Below are positions 33,385 to 41,799 of a stretch of 64,000 nucleotides of DNA, one piece after another. The position numbers were made by a program, and so were the translations under genes. The notes below the pieces were generated by a model. That model did not search any database. It worked only from the letters and a program-made list of their open reading frames with translations, and was not told the origin of the DNA. Every line of letters begins with the position of its first letter. Within the stretch, counting starts at the first letter, position 1. This DNA is from Opitutaceae bacterium (lineage in GTDB: Bacteria; Verrucomicrobiota; Verrucomicrobiia; Opitutales; Opitutaceae), in the NCBI GenBank assembly GCA_024233285.1, contig JACKPU010000001.1, positions 496,001-560,000 of the forward strand, given 5' to 3'.

Positions 33385-34220
33385 CAGTTCGCGCCGATGC
33401 GCTTGACCATGACGGTGACGTCTTCGCCGGGCGGACGCGGATTGTGGGTCCAGTTGTTCTCCGGATCGGATCCGCGGCAAAGAATCGCTCCCATGCCCCA
33501 GGCGGGGTTCAGTTTCTTCACGCTGGGCGGACAGTAGCGGATGGTCAGTCCGCAGCGGCGGCGATCCGAACCGTTGGGATCCGAGCCGTGTGCGAGCATG
33601 TCGGCGTGGAGTGAGAATTCGCCGGCCTTGAGCACATCGTAAACCGGTTCTCCCATCTGGTCGGTGCCTTCGATTTCCTGATTGAGCACGGCGGGGCCGG
33701 TGACCTCGCGCCATTTCAAATGCCCGCGATTGTGTGTGCGCGGCAGGAATTTCATCGCGGCGTTTTCCTGATCCGCGTCGTCGATCGCCAGCCACACCGT
33801 GACGGTGCGCGCCGGGGTGAACGGCCAGTAGGACGCGTCCTGATGCCAGGCGACCTTCTTGGGGTCATGCGGCTGTTTGCAGAAAAAGTGAGAGCCCCAC
33901 GCGATGATGTCCGGGCCGATGATATCCTGCACGTGATCGAGAATGACCGGGTTCGTTACGATGTCGTAGAGCCCCTGGCAGCAGACCTGAAACCCGTTGA
34001 TTGAATACGCGTCGAGGTCGGGCCGCCGCGTCTGCACTTGGTGCAGGAGATCGTCGAAGTAGACGCGGTTCGCATCGGCCTCGGCGGGTGTGAAGGCGCG
34101 AAACGGCGCGACGTAGCCCTCGGTGTTATAGAAATCGATCTGCGCTTGGGTCAGGCGCAGCGGCGACGGGTTGACCGTGGGGGCGAAGCTCAAGTCGCGT
34201 TCTTCTTTGGCGGGGTTCAT
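33384..34220 (-). CDS. PhyH-family dioxygenase-like protein (second copy)
   Basis: A 278-residue phytanoyl-CoA dioxygenase-type protein, only distantly like the 261-residue one. Metal ligands H126 and D128 (WHQDASYWPF) and distal H211 (LAHGSDPNGSDRRR), with Arg residues downstream for 2-oxoglutarate. Members of the ectoine hydroxylase/phytanoyl-CoA group look like this, but the specific substrate is not recognisable. It opens a run of leftward genes (PhyH, P-loop protein, small membrane protein) with one- and four-base overlaps. Confidence 0.88.
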   Translation of the reverse strand: MNPAKEERDLSFAPTVNPSPLRLTQAQIDFYNTEGYVAPFRAFTPAEADANRVYFDDLLHQVQTRRPDLDAYSINGFQVCCQGLYDIVTNPVILDHVQDIIGPDIIAWGSHFFCKQPHDPKKVAWHQDASYWPFTPARTVTVWLAIDDADQENAAMKFLPRTHNRGHLKWREVTGPAVLNQEIEGTDQMGEPVYDVLKAGEFSLHADMLAHGSDPNGSDRRRCGLTIRYCPPSVKKLNPAWGMGAILCRGSDPENNWTHNPRPPGEDVTVMVKRIGAN

Positions 34221-34267
34221 CGGCGAAACGTTGGTTGATCAGGGAAGAAAAGACGATGCCCGATTGT

Positions 34268-34669
34268 TCACCACCAGCCGTGCAACGTGCCCGCCAGCCA
34301 AGGGGCCAGAGCCAGCACAACCATACCGAAGCCGAGCATGCCGCCGGTTCTGGGATCGAAGTCGGCACGCAAACGCGCCCATGAAAAATGGAAAACCCAC
34401 CGGCCCAGCGCCAAATCGTATGTCAGCATCAGACCCACCCACAGCAAGCCGATGGCGAGCGCGTCCAGCGAGGTGCGGATGCCAATCCAAGGGGCAAACC
34501 CCCACGCGATGAGCAGAATGATGAGCGAGCCGGGAATCACCGCGACTCGTCGGGCTCGTTTGTCCCCCAGTCGCCGGTTCAGAAATTTCAGGCGCAAGAT
34601 GCCTTGAATCGTCTCGGCGGCGGCGATGAGCAGTCCGATCAGCAACGCTTTGGCGAGAAGCAACCCCAT
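34268..34669 (-). CDS. Small integral membrane protein, unknown function
   Basis: A 133-residue protein with four hydrophobic segments (ALLIGLLIAAAETIQGIL; VAVIPGSLIILLIAWGFAPW; LDALAIGLLWVGLMLTYDLA; GMLGFGMVVLALAPWLAG) and short basic loops (RRLGDKRARR). No catalytic motif is evident. Twelve bases downstream of the next gene's stop on the same strand, so probably co-transcribed with it. Confidence 0.75.
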   Translation of the reverse strand: MGLLLAKALLIGLLIAAAETIQGILRLKFLNRRLGDKRARRVAVIPGSLIILLIAWGFAPWIGIRTSLDALAIGLLWVGLMLTYDLALGRWVFHFSWARLRADFDPRTGGMLGFGMVVLALAPWLAGTLHGWW

Positions 34670-34681
34670 GCGAACGGATCC

Positions 34682-35200
34682 TCAGCGCGTGACCGTCAGC
34701 CCGGCGATCGCGTTTTCATAGGCTTGGTGCAAACGGAACGTCTGCCACACGCCGAGCTTTTGGCCGAGCTGCGCGCCCAGATAGAGAAGCACCGCGCCGA
34801 GGGCCATCGCGCCTGCGATCCAGAAACCCCACGGATGGGTTTTCACCACGAGTTGGGCACCGCCGAGAATCGTTGCAAACGTGCCAAGCAATCCGGTCAG
34901 CATGTAGCCGTAGAGGAAGATCGACCACACCTCGATTTCGGGACCGTAGATGCCTTCGATGCGCGTGGTGCCCTCCGGCGTGGGCTCGAAGTTCAAAAAT
35001 AGCCGCGGCGACCAGCGGTGCCGTTCGTTTTCCGGAATGTGCAGACCGATCATGCCCTCGAAGGTTTTGATCTCCAAAGGGTCCGCCGATTGTTGCACGA
35101 CCTGCAGGATGTGCGCGTGCGCCTCGGTCGGCGCGAGCCCGGCAATCACGTGCGAAAAGCGCGGCCGGACGCGAAAGCTGCTGATGGCGTTGCGGGGCAT
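34682..35200 (-). CDS. Conserved membrane-anchored protein, unknown function
   Basis: A 172-residue protein. Residues 1-85 are soluble and strand-rich with a START-like feel (VRPRFSHVIAGLAPTEAHAHILQ; a repeated HRWSPRLFLNFEPTPEGTTR segment); two membrane segments follow (IFLYGYMLTGLLGTFATILGG about 94-114 and GFWIAGAMALGAVLLYLGAQLG about 125-146). I cannot assign a function. Same strand as the preceding small membrane protein. Confidence 0.72.
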   Translation of the reverse strand: MPRNAISSFRVRPRFSHVIAGLAPTEAHAHILQVVQQSADPLEIKTFEGMIGLHIPENERHRWSPRLFLNFEPTPEGTTRIEGIYGPEIEVWSIFLYGYMLTGLLGTFATILGGAQLVVKTHPWGFWIAGAMALGAVLLYLGAQLGQKLGVWQTFRLHQAYENAIAGLTVTR

Positions 35201-35248
35201 GGGGTGGCCCTATCCAAGCCGCCGGCGTCCGGCCGTCAATCACCGGCC

Positions 35249-35635
35249 TCAAATCAGCGCCGCGCCTTCGGACCGGAGCAGTTCGCGCAACACCGAGCGA
35301 TGGCAATGCGCTTCGTCCTCGCAATAACACCCGATTGAAAAGTCCGTCGTGTGCGAGAGCTTGGCCAGCAGCGCGAGATCGTGCTTCGCGGCGGGTGCGG
35401 CCATCTCGGCCTTGAACTTCTTCATAAACGCCGCCCACTGCGTCGGGGTTTTCGCCGCGAGCGCCTGCTGCATCAACGGCAGGCTCGGCGCGAGGTTGGG
35501 GAACCACACGTCATACCAGTTCTGCCGTGCAAACTCGCTCTTCGGCACGCCCCGCGGCGGTCGGCGCACCGTGCCGATCCGCAACCCTTCATTGGCGGCT
35601 CGCGGCGTCCCGAGTCTGACGATGCGGAGGCTCAT
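35249..35635 (-). CDS. DUF488 family protein
   Basis: A 128-residue protein with the DUF488 pattern: IRIGTVRRPPRG-like opening (here LRIGTVRRPPRGVPKSEFARQNWYDVWFPNLAP split around residue 18), WAAFMKKFKAEM, and the closing cysteine motif IGCYCEDEAHCHRSVLRELL. I start at MSLRIVRLG; the longer open frame would add 18 residues not typical of the family. Biochemical role of DUF488 proteins is not established. Confidence 0.85.
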   Translation of the reverse strand: MSLRIVRLGTPRAANEGLRIGTVRRPPRGVPKSEFARQNWYDVWFPNLAPSLPLMQQALAAKTPTQWAAFMKKFKAEMAAPAAKHDLALLAKLSHTTDFSIGCYCEDEAHCHRSVLRELLRSEGAALI

Positions 35636-35651
35636 GGGAGTGAGTATTAAC

Positions 35652-36002
35652 TTAAAGTAGAATCGCGGGTGCGATGACTGCGCCGACAATCATGAAAGGG
35701 GTAATCCAAATCAACAGCTTGAAGAAGCTTCTTGGTGTTTGAAGATCGTGCCTCACGGCAATCAGCCACATGATTCGTTTTTTCGCGATCAGACTGCGAA
35801 TAAGAAAATACGAATATAGGAGACCTGCAGCACCACAAACGATGATGGCTGTCAGGCTCGATGAGGTTCGGTTGTTATCTCGAATCAGAACGATAAGGAA
35901 TCCATAGAGAAACCAGAGCACCCATAGAAATGCATATAGTGGTCTGCCACCCAATGCCGCAGTCAAGGTGCGCATCATCAATGTGTTAAAAATGGGGTCC
36001 AT
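35652..36002 (-). CDS. Small membrane protein of lower GC content, unknown function
   Basis: A 116-residue protein with about four hydrophobic segments (LYAFLWVLWFLYGFLIVLIR; LTAIIVCGAAGLLYSYFLIRSL; FFKLLIWITPFMIVGAVIAPAILL). The start MDPIFNTLM is preferred; an in-frame upstream ATG at 36050 would overlap the FAD gene end. The DNA here is clearly less GC-rich than the flanking genes, which may mark recent acquisition. No family recognised. Confidence 0.65.
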   Translation of the reverse strand: MDPIFNTLMMRTLTAALGGRPLYAFLWVLWFLYGFLIVLIRDNNRTSSSLTAIIVCGAAGLLYSYFLIRSLIAKKRIMWLIAVRHDLQTPRSFFKLLIWITPFMIVGAVIAPAILL

Positions 36003-36027
36003 GTGGGTGTCGTAAACCGCACAAGCT

Positions 36028-37479
36028 CTATTCGGCTTGCAAATGCGCAATCAGCTCCGGTGAGCGCGGCCAGGTGAGTTCGACGTGTTGGGCGGCGAGG
36101 CAGGCGCGCAGGTTGCGGGACGGCACATCGGCGAGCGAAGAAACACCGCTGGTCTTCGCGAGCGCGACGCCGGTGCCGGCGGCCTGGCCGAGCTGCATCA
36201 TCGTGCGGGAGAGGCGGCAGCTCGAGGCGGCGATGGAGGACAGGCTGGCGCCACGGCAGGCGACGGCGAGGTTGTCGATTTCGCGCGGTAGCAGGCAACG
36301 AAACGGCACGCCGTAAGGTTGTTTTAAATTGCGGTCGCGATGGTGAACATCCGCGCCGTGGGTGTCTTTGCAATGATCCGCGATGGTGATGATGTCATCG
36401 TGGCTTTGCCCGGTCAGGCCGGCGTCCAGATCGTGCTCGGTCAGCACGTGCCGGCCCAGCAGCCGCGGACCTTCGCGCACGCCCAAGCCGGGCGCGACCC
36501 ACGTCATCCGGTAGGCTTGAAATTCGGGAAAGACGGTCTGGGTGTGATGCCAGTGCGCCTTGATGCGGCGCAGGCACTCGGCGTAGGCGGCTTTATAGCC
36601 GAGCTCGACCACCTCGCGACCCGGCATGGTGGGCAGCGAGTTGATATTGAAATCCCCATTCGGATACTGGTTGCACGAGGCGCCGGGAAACCGGTCGTTC
36701 CACCAACATTTTTGTGGGATATCATCCGGCAACGGCTCGATGCCGGGCCGATCGGTCGGGGTGACGCGGTAGATCAGGGTCGCGCCGTTGAGTTGGTTGG
36801 TGGGTTCGCGCGGCGCACTGGGTTCGTCGTAGAGACTGCGTGGTTCCCGGCCGAGCGAGGTCGCGCAACCGGCGGCTTGCGCCACGAGAATATCCGCGGT
36901 GGCATCGATGAAGAAATCCGCCGTGACCGTTTCGCCATTGCTCAACGTGAGACTACGGATGCGCCGGTCACTCCCGTCGACATGAGTGAACGCGGTTTCT
37001 CGCCACACGGTGCAGCAGCCGTTCTCGGCGAGCATTCGCTCCATCTCGGCCGCGTAGATCGCAGGCTCGAACGGCACGCCATGCCAATGGGTCTGGCGGA
37101 AGACGCGTTCGCCGTAATCCTCCGGCGCGCCGAATTGCCGCAGCGTGTCGAGATAGCGCTTGGTGGGATCGATCAGCAGTTCAGCGCCGGGAAACCCCGG
37201 ACCGTCCGCCGGATCAGCCCAGCAGATGTGGCGGTTGATCGTGTAGATGCCGACGGCCTGCGGGATTTTCTTCAGGCGTTTGTAGAGATCGAACGGAACG
37301 CCGGTGCCGCCGACGCCGGTCTCCCACGTGTTGACGCCGCAGCGCGTGGCGTTGCCGCCGAGCCAGTCGCTCTTTTCGACCAACAAGGTTTTGACCCCGA
37401 GCCGGGCGGCGGCGAAGGCCGCGCCAAAACCGCCGGAACCGGCACCGATGACAACGAGATCAAAATGAAGAGCGGACAT
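36028..37479 (-). CDS. FAD-dependent oxidoreductase (FAD_oxidored type)
   Basis: A 483-residue flavoprotein. The Rossmann motif VVIGAGSGGFGAAFAAARLG lies at 9-28, followed by LLVEKSDWLGGNATRCGVNTW, a hallmark of the PF12831 family (FAD-dependent oxidoreductases often found in glycan-degrading bacteria). Later ADFFIDATADILVAQAAGC gives the second FAD segment, and a C-terminal PYGVPFRCLLPREIDNLAVACR completes the fold. It should oxidise a small organic substrate; which one is not known. It is divergent from the sulfatase with the C-terminal domain. Confidence 0.88.
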   Translation of the reverse strand: MSALHFDLVVIGAGSGGFGAAFAAARLGVKTLLVEKSDWLGGNATRCGVNTWETGVGGTGVPFDLYKRLKKIPQAVGIYTINRHICWADPADGPGFPGAELLIDPTKRYLDTLRQFGAPEDYGERVFRQTHWHGVPFEPAIYAAEMERMLAENGCCTVWRETAFTHVDGSDRRIRSLTLSNGETVTADFFIDATADILVAQAAGCATSLGREPRSLYDEPSAPREPTNQLNGATLIYRVTPTDRPGIEPLPDDIPQKCWWNDRFPGASCNQYPNGDFNINSLPTMPGREVVELGYKAAYAECLRRIKAHWHHTQTVFPEFQAYRMTWVAPGLGVREGPRLLGRHVLTEHDLDAGLTGQSHDDIITIADHCKDTHGADVHHRDRNLKQPYGVPFRCLLPREIDNLAVACRGASLSSIAASSCRLSRTMMQLGQAAGTGVALAKTSGVSSLADVPSRNLRACLAAQHVELTWPRSPELIAHLQAE

Positions 37480-37590
37480 GGGCGGACGAAGAGGGTTGGG
37501 ATGCGGGGGAACTCGAGAATCGCGGATAAGCCGGGAAATACTGTTGCGCCGAGAAGATCTGAGGCAGGTTAGGATTGGAATTCAGTGATG

Positions 37591-37620
37591 AGGATGCGAA
37601 GGTAAATTGCCCCGCATCCT
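37591..37620. promoter_or_regulatory. Inverted repeat AGGATGCG...CGCATCCT
   Basis: Eight-base arms at 37591-37598 and 37613-37620 flank a 14-base AT-leaning spacer, ending 28 bases before the sulfatase ATG in the 169-base divergent region. It may be an operator or an mRNA hairpin. Confidence 0.4.
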
Positions 37621-37648
37621 GCAGTTTTCTGCGTTGCTGAACTGAACC

Positions 37649-39382
37649 ATGCCTGAACCCGCCCGCTCCGACCCAACCCGTGCGCCCAACATTCTGCTCA
37701 TCCTGATGGATGACATGGGCTGGGGCGATCTGCGGTGTCATGGCAACGCGATCGCGGACACGCCGAATCTCGATGCGCTGGCGGCCTCGGGATTGGAGGC
37801 GGAGCAGTTTTGTGTGAGTCCCGTCTGCTCGCCGACCCGGGCGAGCGTGTTGACCGGGCGCTATTATCCGCGCACCGGCGTCAGTCTGACCGGACGGGGC
37901 TACGAAACCATCCGTGCCGAGGAGGTGACTCTCGCCGACATGTTGGCCGCGCAGGGCTACGCCACGGGATGTTTCGGCAAATGGCACAACGGGTCCTACT
38001 ATCCCTACACGGCGGACGGACGCGGCTTTCAGGAGTTCGCGGGCTTCAATGCCGGTTACATCAATCACTATTTTGATGTGACGCTCGAATCGACTTCGGG
38101 CCCGCAGGAGACGGAGGGGTATCTCGTCGATGTGCTCGCGGACCAGGCGCAGGACTTTATTTTCCGACATCGCGATGAACCGTGGTTCTGCCTGTTGCCG
38201 TTCAACGTGCCCCACCTGCCGTTTCAGGCGCCGGACGGGTTGTATGAGAAGTATCGGGCCCGCGGCTGCCATGCGGCGCTGGCCGCAGTGTATGCGATGA
38301 ATGAATCGGCCGATCAAGCGGTGGGTCGGGTGTTGGCGCATTTGGCCCGGCTCGGACTGGCGGACAATACGGTGGTGACTTTCATGAGCGACCACGGCCC
38401 CAATACGCCGCGTTACAATGCCGGCCTGCGCGGTATCAAGGGTTGTCTGCATGAGGGCGGCGTGCGCGTGCCGTTTTTCGTCCGCTGGCCGGGACACATT
38501 CCGGCCGGTTCGCGTCTCACCCAACCGGCGGCGGATATTGATCTGGTGCCGACCTTGCTGGGGTTGGCCGGACTGGCCCCGCCGCCGGAAGTGACATTGG
38601 ATGGGGTGAATCTGGCGGAGTCGTGGTGCAGCGGGGGCGCGACGCCGGGTCCGGAACGCTTGCTGTTCGGCTATTTTGAAAACACCGGCACGGTGCGCAC
38701 GCCCACCCACCGTCTGCTGATTCCCGCGGACGCGCGCGCCGAACTTTACGATCTGGCCCACGATCCGGGGGAAACGATGAACCTGCTCGCCGGGCAGGGC
38801 CAGAACCCGGCCGACCTCGCCCTCGCGCAGGAGTTGCGCACCGCCTACGAAACGTGGGCGCAGGACGTGGGGGCGGGAAAGACGGATCGACCGGCCATAC
38901 CGGTGGGGCACCGGCAGGCGCCGGTGGTCGACGTGCGCTCGCTCGATGTGGACGGCATGACCGGCAGCCTTCGTCTCGGACGCGGCTGGGGTTCGCAGAA
39001 TTGGCTCACGAACTGGACCGATCCCGATGCGACGATGAGCTGGCGGCTCGATGTCGTGGAAGCGGATGACTATGACTTTGCCCTTCGCTACACCTGTGTC
39101 CCCGGTGATGAAGGTTCGACGCTGCAACTTGAAGTAGGCGAACAACGGCTTGTGGTCGAACTGGCGGAATCGTTTGTCCCTGAAGTTTCCGATCTGCCCG
39201 ACCGAGTGAAGCCCCGACCCGGACCGCCTGAACAAACGTGGGGCACAGTTGAAATGGGGCGACTCCCGCTGCCTGTGGGCGAAACCCGGATGACCCTGCG
39301 GGTGCTTGCCATGCCGGGCAAAGCCGTCGCCGATGTCTGGGCGGTTCGCATCACCAGAAATTCCGCGCCGGTGGCCCCATGA
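37649..39382 (+). CDS. Type I sulfatase with C-terminal beta-rich extension
   Basis: A 577-residue sulfatase without signal peptide. NILLILMDDMGWGDLRCHG gives the metal Asp pair, C60-S-P-T-R (SPVCSPTRASVLTGRYY) the formylglycine motif, and FMSDHGPNTPRYNAGLRGIKG the second metal segment. The sulfatase fold ends near residue 420; the last 140 residues or so (RQAPVVDVRSLDVDGMTGSL; WRLDVVEADDYDFALRY; TLRVLAMPGKAVADVWAVRI) read as a beta-sandwich, like carbohydrate-binding or domains found in Planctomycete/Verrucomicrobial arylsulfatases. It is followed with a four-base overlap by an iduronate-2-sulfatase-like gene. Confidence 0.93.
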   Translation: MPEPARSDPTRAPNILLILMDDMGWGDLRCHGNAIADTPNLDALAASGLEAEQFCVSPVCSPTRASVLTGRYYPRTGVSLTGRGYETIRAEEVTLADMLAAQGYATGCFGKWHNGSYYPYTADGRGFQEFAGFNAGYINHYFDVTLESTSGPQETEGYLVDVLADQAQDFIFRHRDEPWFCLLPFNVPHLPFQAPDGLYEKYRARGCHAALAAVYAMNESADQAVGRVLAHLARLGLADNTVVTFMSDHGPNTPRYNAGLRGIKGCLHEGGVRVPFFVRWPGHIPAGSRLTQPAADIDLVPTLLGLAGLAPPPEVTLDGVNLAESWCSGGATPGPERLLFGYFENTGTVRTPTHRLLIPADARAELYDLAHDPGETMNLLAGQGQNPADLALAQELRTAYETWAQDVGAGKTDRPAIPVGHRQAPVVDVRSLDVDGMTGSLRLGRGWGSQNWLTNWTDPDATMSWRLDVVEADDYDFALRYTCVPGDEGSTLQLEVGEQRLVVELAESFVPEVSDLPDRVKPRPGPPEQTWGTVEMGRLPLPVGETRMTLRVLAMPGKAVADVWAVRITRNSAPVAP

Positions 39383-40809
39383 AAACCGCATCGTCTCCAC
39401 CGCCGAATGTTCTGCTGGTCCTTTTCGACGACCTGAACACCAACACCGGATTCTTCGGCGATCGCGCGGCCAGGACGCCCAACCTCGATCGCTTCGCTGA
39501 GCGCGCCACGCTGTTTGCCAATGCGCATTGTGCCATCGCCGTGTGCAATCCCTCGCGCGCCGCGCTGCTGACCGGCCAGCCACCATGGGCGACCGGCGTG
39601 TGGCGCCAGCAGCAGGACTGGCTGCGCGAGTGCAGTCCGGAGGCGATGACGCTGCCGATGTTTTTCAAGGCGGCGGGTTACCACGCCGTCGGGGCGGGCA
39701 AGCTATTCGATTCCGCCAAGCCCGACCCGTCCTCGTGGAGCCGCTATTTGTTCTGGGACCCCGCTGCACCGGCCAATCATGGCATCGAACGCTATTACGA
39801 CGCGCCCACACCGCAGCCGAGGTCGCGGCCGGCGACAATCTACGCGGAGCGATACGGACGGAACATCGATTTCGGTCCGGTCGATGCCGCGGCGGAAGCC
39901 ATGCCTGATCATCAGGTGGTTTCAAAGGCGGCGGATTTTTTGAGGGAGCACTCGGGGCAACCGTTCTTCCTCGGCGTCGGCCTGCACAAACCGCACCTGC
40001 CGTGGTATCTGCCACAGAGCTATTTCGATGCGTTTCCCCTGGCCGAAGTTGAAATGCCCTTGGCGCCACCCGATGACCTGGACGATGTGCCGCCAGCCGG
40101 CCGAAAGCTGGTCGAGGAACGCGGCGGATCATCGTTCACGCGCTTTCCCGAAGTGGTGGCCAACGGCGATGCGAAGCGCTGGGTGCAGGGCTATCGCGCC
40201 GCGGTGATGTTTGCCGATGAGGAATTCGGCCGCCTGATGGAGGCCCTCGATGCAAGCCCGCACGCCGACAACACGATTGTCGTGGTGACCAGCGACCATG
40301 GGTTTCACCTCGGGCAGAAGCAGCACCTGCACAAACTCACCCTGTGGGACGAGGCCACGCGCATTCCGCTCCTCGTGCGTTTGCCCCGACAGCACAGTGC
40401 GATCAAACGCGACGAAGCCGTGAGTCTGCTGGATGTTTTTCCGACGCTGGTCGACCTTGCCGGGCTACCCAACGACGGTCGCGCCTCGTTGGCGGGCCGC
40501 TCCTTGCGGCCACTCCTGACTGACGCCGCGGATGATTTCGATTGGCCGGATGGCGTGGTCAGCTCGGTGTCACCCGGCAACCACAGTTTGCGGACGAAGC
40601 ACTGGCGCTATACGCGCTATGCTGATGGGGGAGAGGAGCTCTACCATTTCACGAAAGATCCCCACGAGTTGCGTAATCTGGCGGCCGATGAAGTTTTCGC
40701 GACGCAACGCCGCGGCTTGCGGATGGAGTTGGAACGGCAGCTGACATGGCAGCCACCGGCAAGCTCTGGCGACCGGCATCCGTCGAAGACCTGCGGCTTG
40801 AGCGAATAG
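39379..40809 (+). CDS. Iduronate-2-sulfatase-like type I sulfatase
   Basis: A 476-residue sulfatase of the iduronate-2-sulfatase-like group: LLVLFDDLNTNTGFFGD, RTPNLDRFAERATLFANAHC, formylglycine motif C56-N-P-S-R, and VTSDHGFHLGQKQHLHKLTLWDEATRIPLL, the QKxHLHK/WxxATRIPL segment being diagnostic for the group. No signal peptide. Members desulfate 2-sulfated uronates or other sugars such as fucose. Co-translated with the previous sulfatase. Confidence 0.93.
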   Translation: MKTASSPPPNVLLVLFDDLNTNTGFFGDRAARTPNLDRFAERATLFANAHCAIAVCNPSRAALLTGQPPWATGVWRQQQDWLRECSPEAMTLPMFFKAAGYHAVGAGKLFDSAKPDPSSWSRYLFWDPAAPANHGIERYYDAPTPQPRSRPATIYAERYGRNIDFGPVDAAAEAMPDHQVVSKAADFLREHSGQPFFLGVGLHKPHLPWYLPQSYFDAFPLAEVEMPLAPPDDLDDVPPAGRKLVEERGGSSFTRFPEVVANGDAKRWVQGYRAAVMFADEEFGRLMEALDASPHADNTIVVVTSDHGFHLGQKQHLHKLTLWDEATRIPLLVRLPRQHSAIKRDEAVSLLDVFPTLVDLAGLPNDGRASLAGRSLRPLLTDAADDFDWPDGVVSSVSPGNHSLRTKHWRYTRYADGGEELYHFTKDPHELRNLAADEVFATQRRGLRMELERQLTWQPPASSGDRHPSKTCGLSE

Positions 40810-40845
40810 TCACGGCGATGACCGCAAGTTCGAGTGGGATCACAC

Positions 40846-41799
40846 TCATCGCAGCACGGCGGTGAGGGCCTGATAATAGATCCAGTGGCCGAAGTCGTTC
40901 GGGTGATTGATATTGTTGGCGAGTAAGTCCTCGGGGCGTTTGCGCGTCGCGATGTGTTGCCAAAAAGCGAACACATTGGCGAACGCGCAATTCGTGGCAT
41001 CGGCGACGTCGCGGGTGGTGGCGGCGTAACGTTCCATGCGATGCGCGCTGTGGAGCCAAAGCGGATTGGGTGGAAATGCCGAGTAAAGGATGACCTCGGC
41101 CCCGGTGGCGCGAATACGCTCCACGATCTCGCGCAACTGCCGGCGAAACCGGGGCAACGTGATGCTGCCGCGATTGTGATCGTTCATGCCGAAGCCCACG
41201 AGCACCAGGTCGGGTTTCAACCGCAGCACTTTTTCGTCGAGTCGCTCCAAGCCTTGCGTGGTCGTGTCGCCGCCAGTCGCACCGTTGTGCGCGGTGATGC
41301 GGGCGTGCGGATGGTTTGCGCGCAGGTCGCGCACCCAGCGTTGCCAGAAGATCAAGCGTGTCGCGCTGGCCTCGCCGCCCCAAGTGATGCTGTCACCGAA
41401 GGCGACTATCTTGAGCGGCCCGCCTGAGCGCATTTTGGCGCGGGTGCCGCGCAACTGCGGTGCGCGGTCTGTCCGATGAGGCTCGATTCGTTGCGATGTG
41501 TTGTAGTCAGCGTAGGCGAAGAACGGCAGGTTCCCGTAGCCGGGAAACCGGGTGTGATCAAAGCGCCGCTGCCCATACAGGACGTTGGTGCGAAAATCCG
41601 GCAGCCGCGATCCGGGCAACCGAATCAAGGCGTTTTGTGATGCATCAAACACGTAGTCGCGGCCGGCGGCATAGTGAATGGTGTCGTGCTGCGGCTGGTA
41701 GGTGCTGCGCAACTCCAGCTGCGCGCGCGGGGCTGGGAGCAATGCGAGACGCGAGGGTTGGTCGCCGATGAAGACAAAGGATTCGCCGCGGAGGCGCAT
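40846..41799 (-). CDS. SGNH/GDSL-family esterase-like hydrolase
   Basis: A 317-residue SGNH hydrolase. An N-terminal beta-rich region (about 1-125) precedes the catalytic domain with block I nucleophile S137 (AFGDSITWGG), the block III Asn (VGFGMNDHN) and block V D302/H305 (NHPNDFGH). Such enzymes commonly remove acetyl or other acyl groups from polysaccharides. No signal peptide is clear, so it may act on imported oligosaccharides. It converges with the sulfatase pair. Confidence 0.9.
   Translation of the reverse strand: MRLRGESFVFIGDQPSRLALLPAPRAQLELRSTYQPQHDTIHYAAGRDYVFDASQNALIRLPGSRLPDFRTNVLYGQRRFDHTRFPGYGNLPFFAYADYNTSQRIEPHRTDRAPQLRGTRAKMRSGGPLKIVAFGDSITWGGEASATRLIFWQRWVRDLRANHPHARITAHNGATGGDTTTQGLERLDEKVLRLKPDLVLVGFGMNDHNRGSITLPRFRRQLREIVERIRATGAEVILYSAFPPNPLWLHSAHRMERYAATTRDVADATNCAFANVFAFWQHIATRKRPEDLLANNINHPNDFGHWIYYQALTAVLR

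Noticed and set aside
37460..39586. A 708-codon minus-strand frame opposite the sulfatase with the C-terminal domain
   Set aside because: Low-complexity Arg/His composition and no motif; the plus-strand sulfatase has all catalytic motifs.
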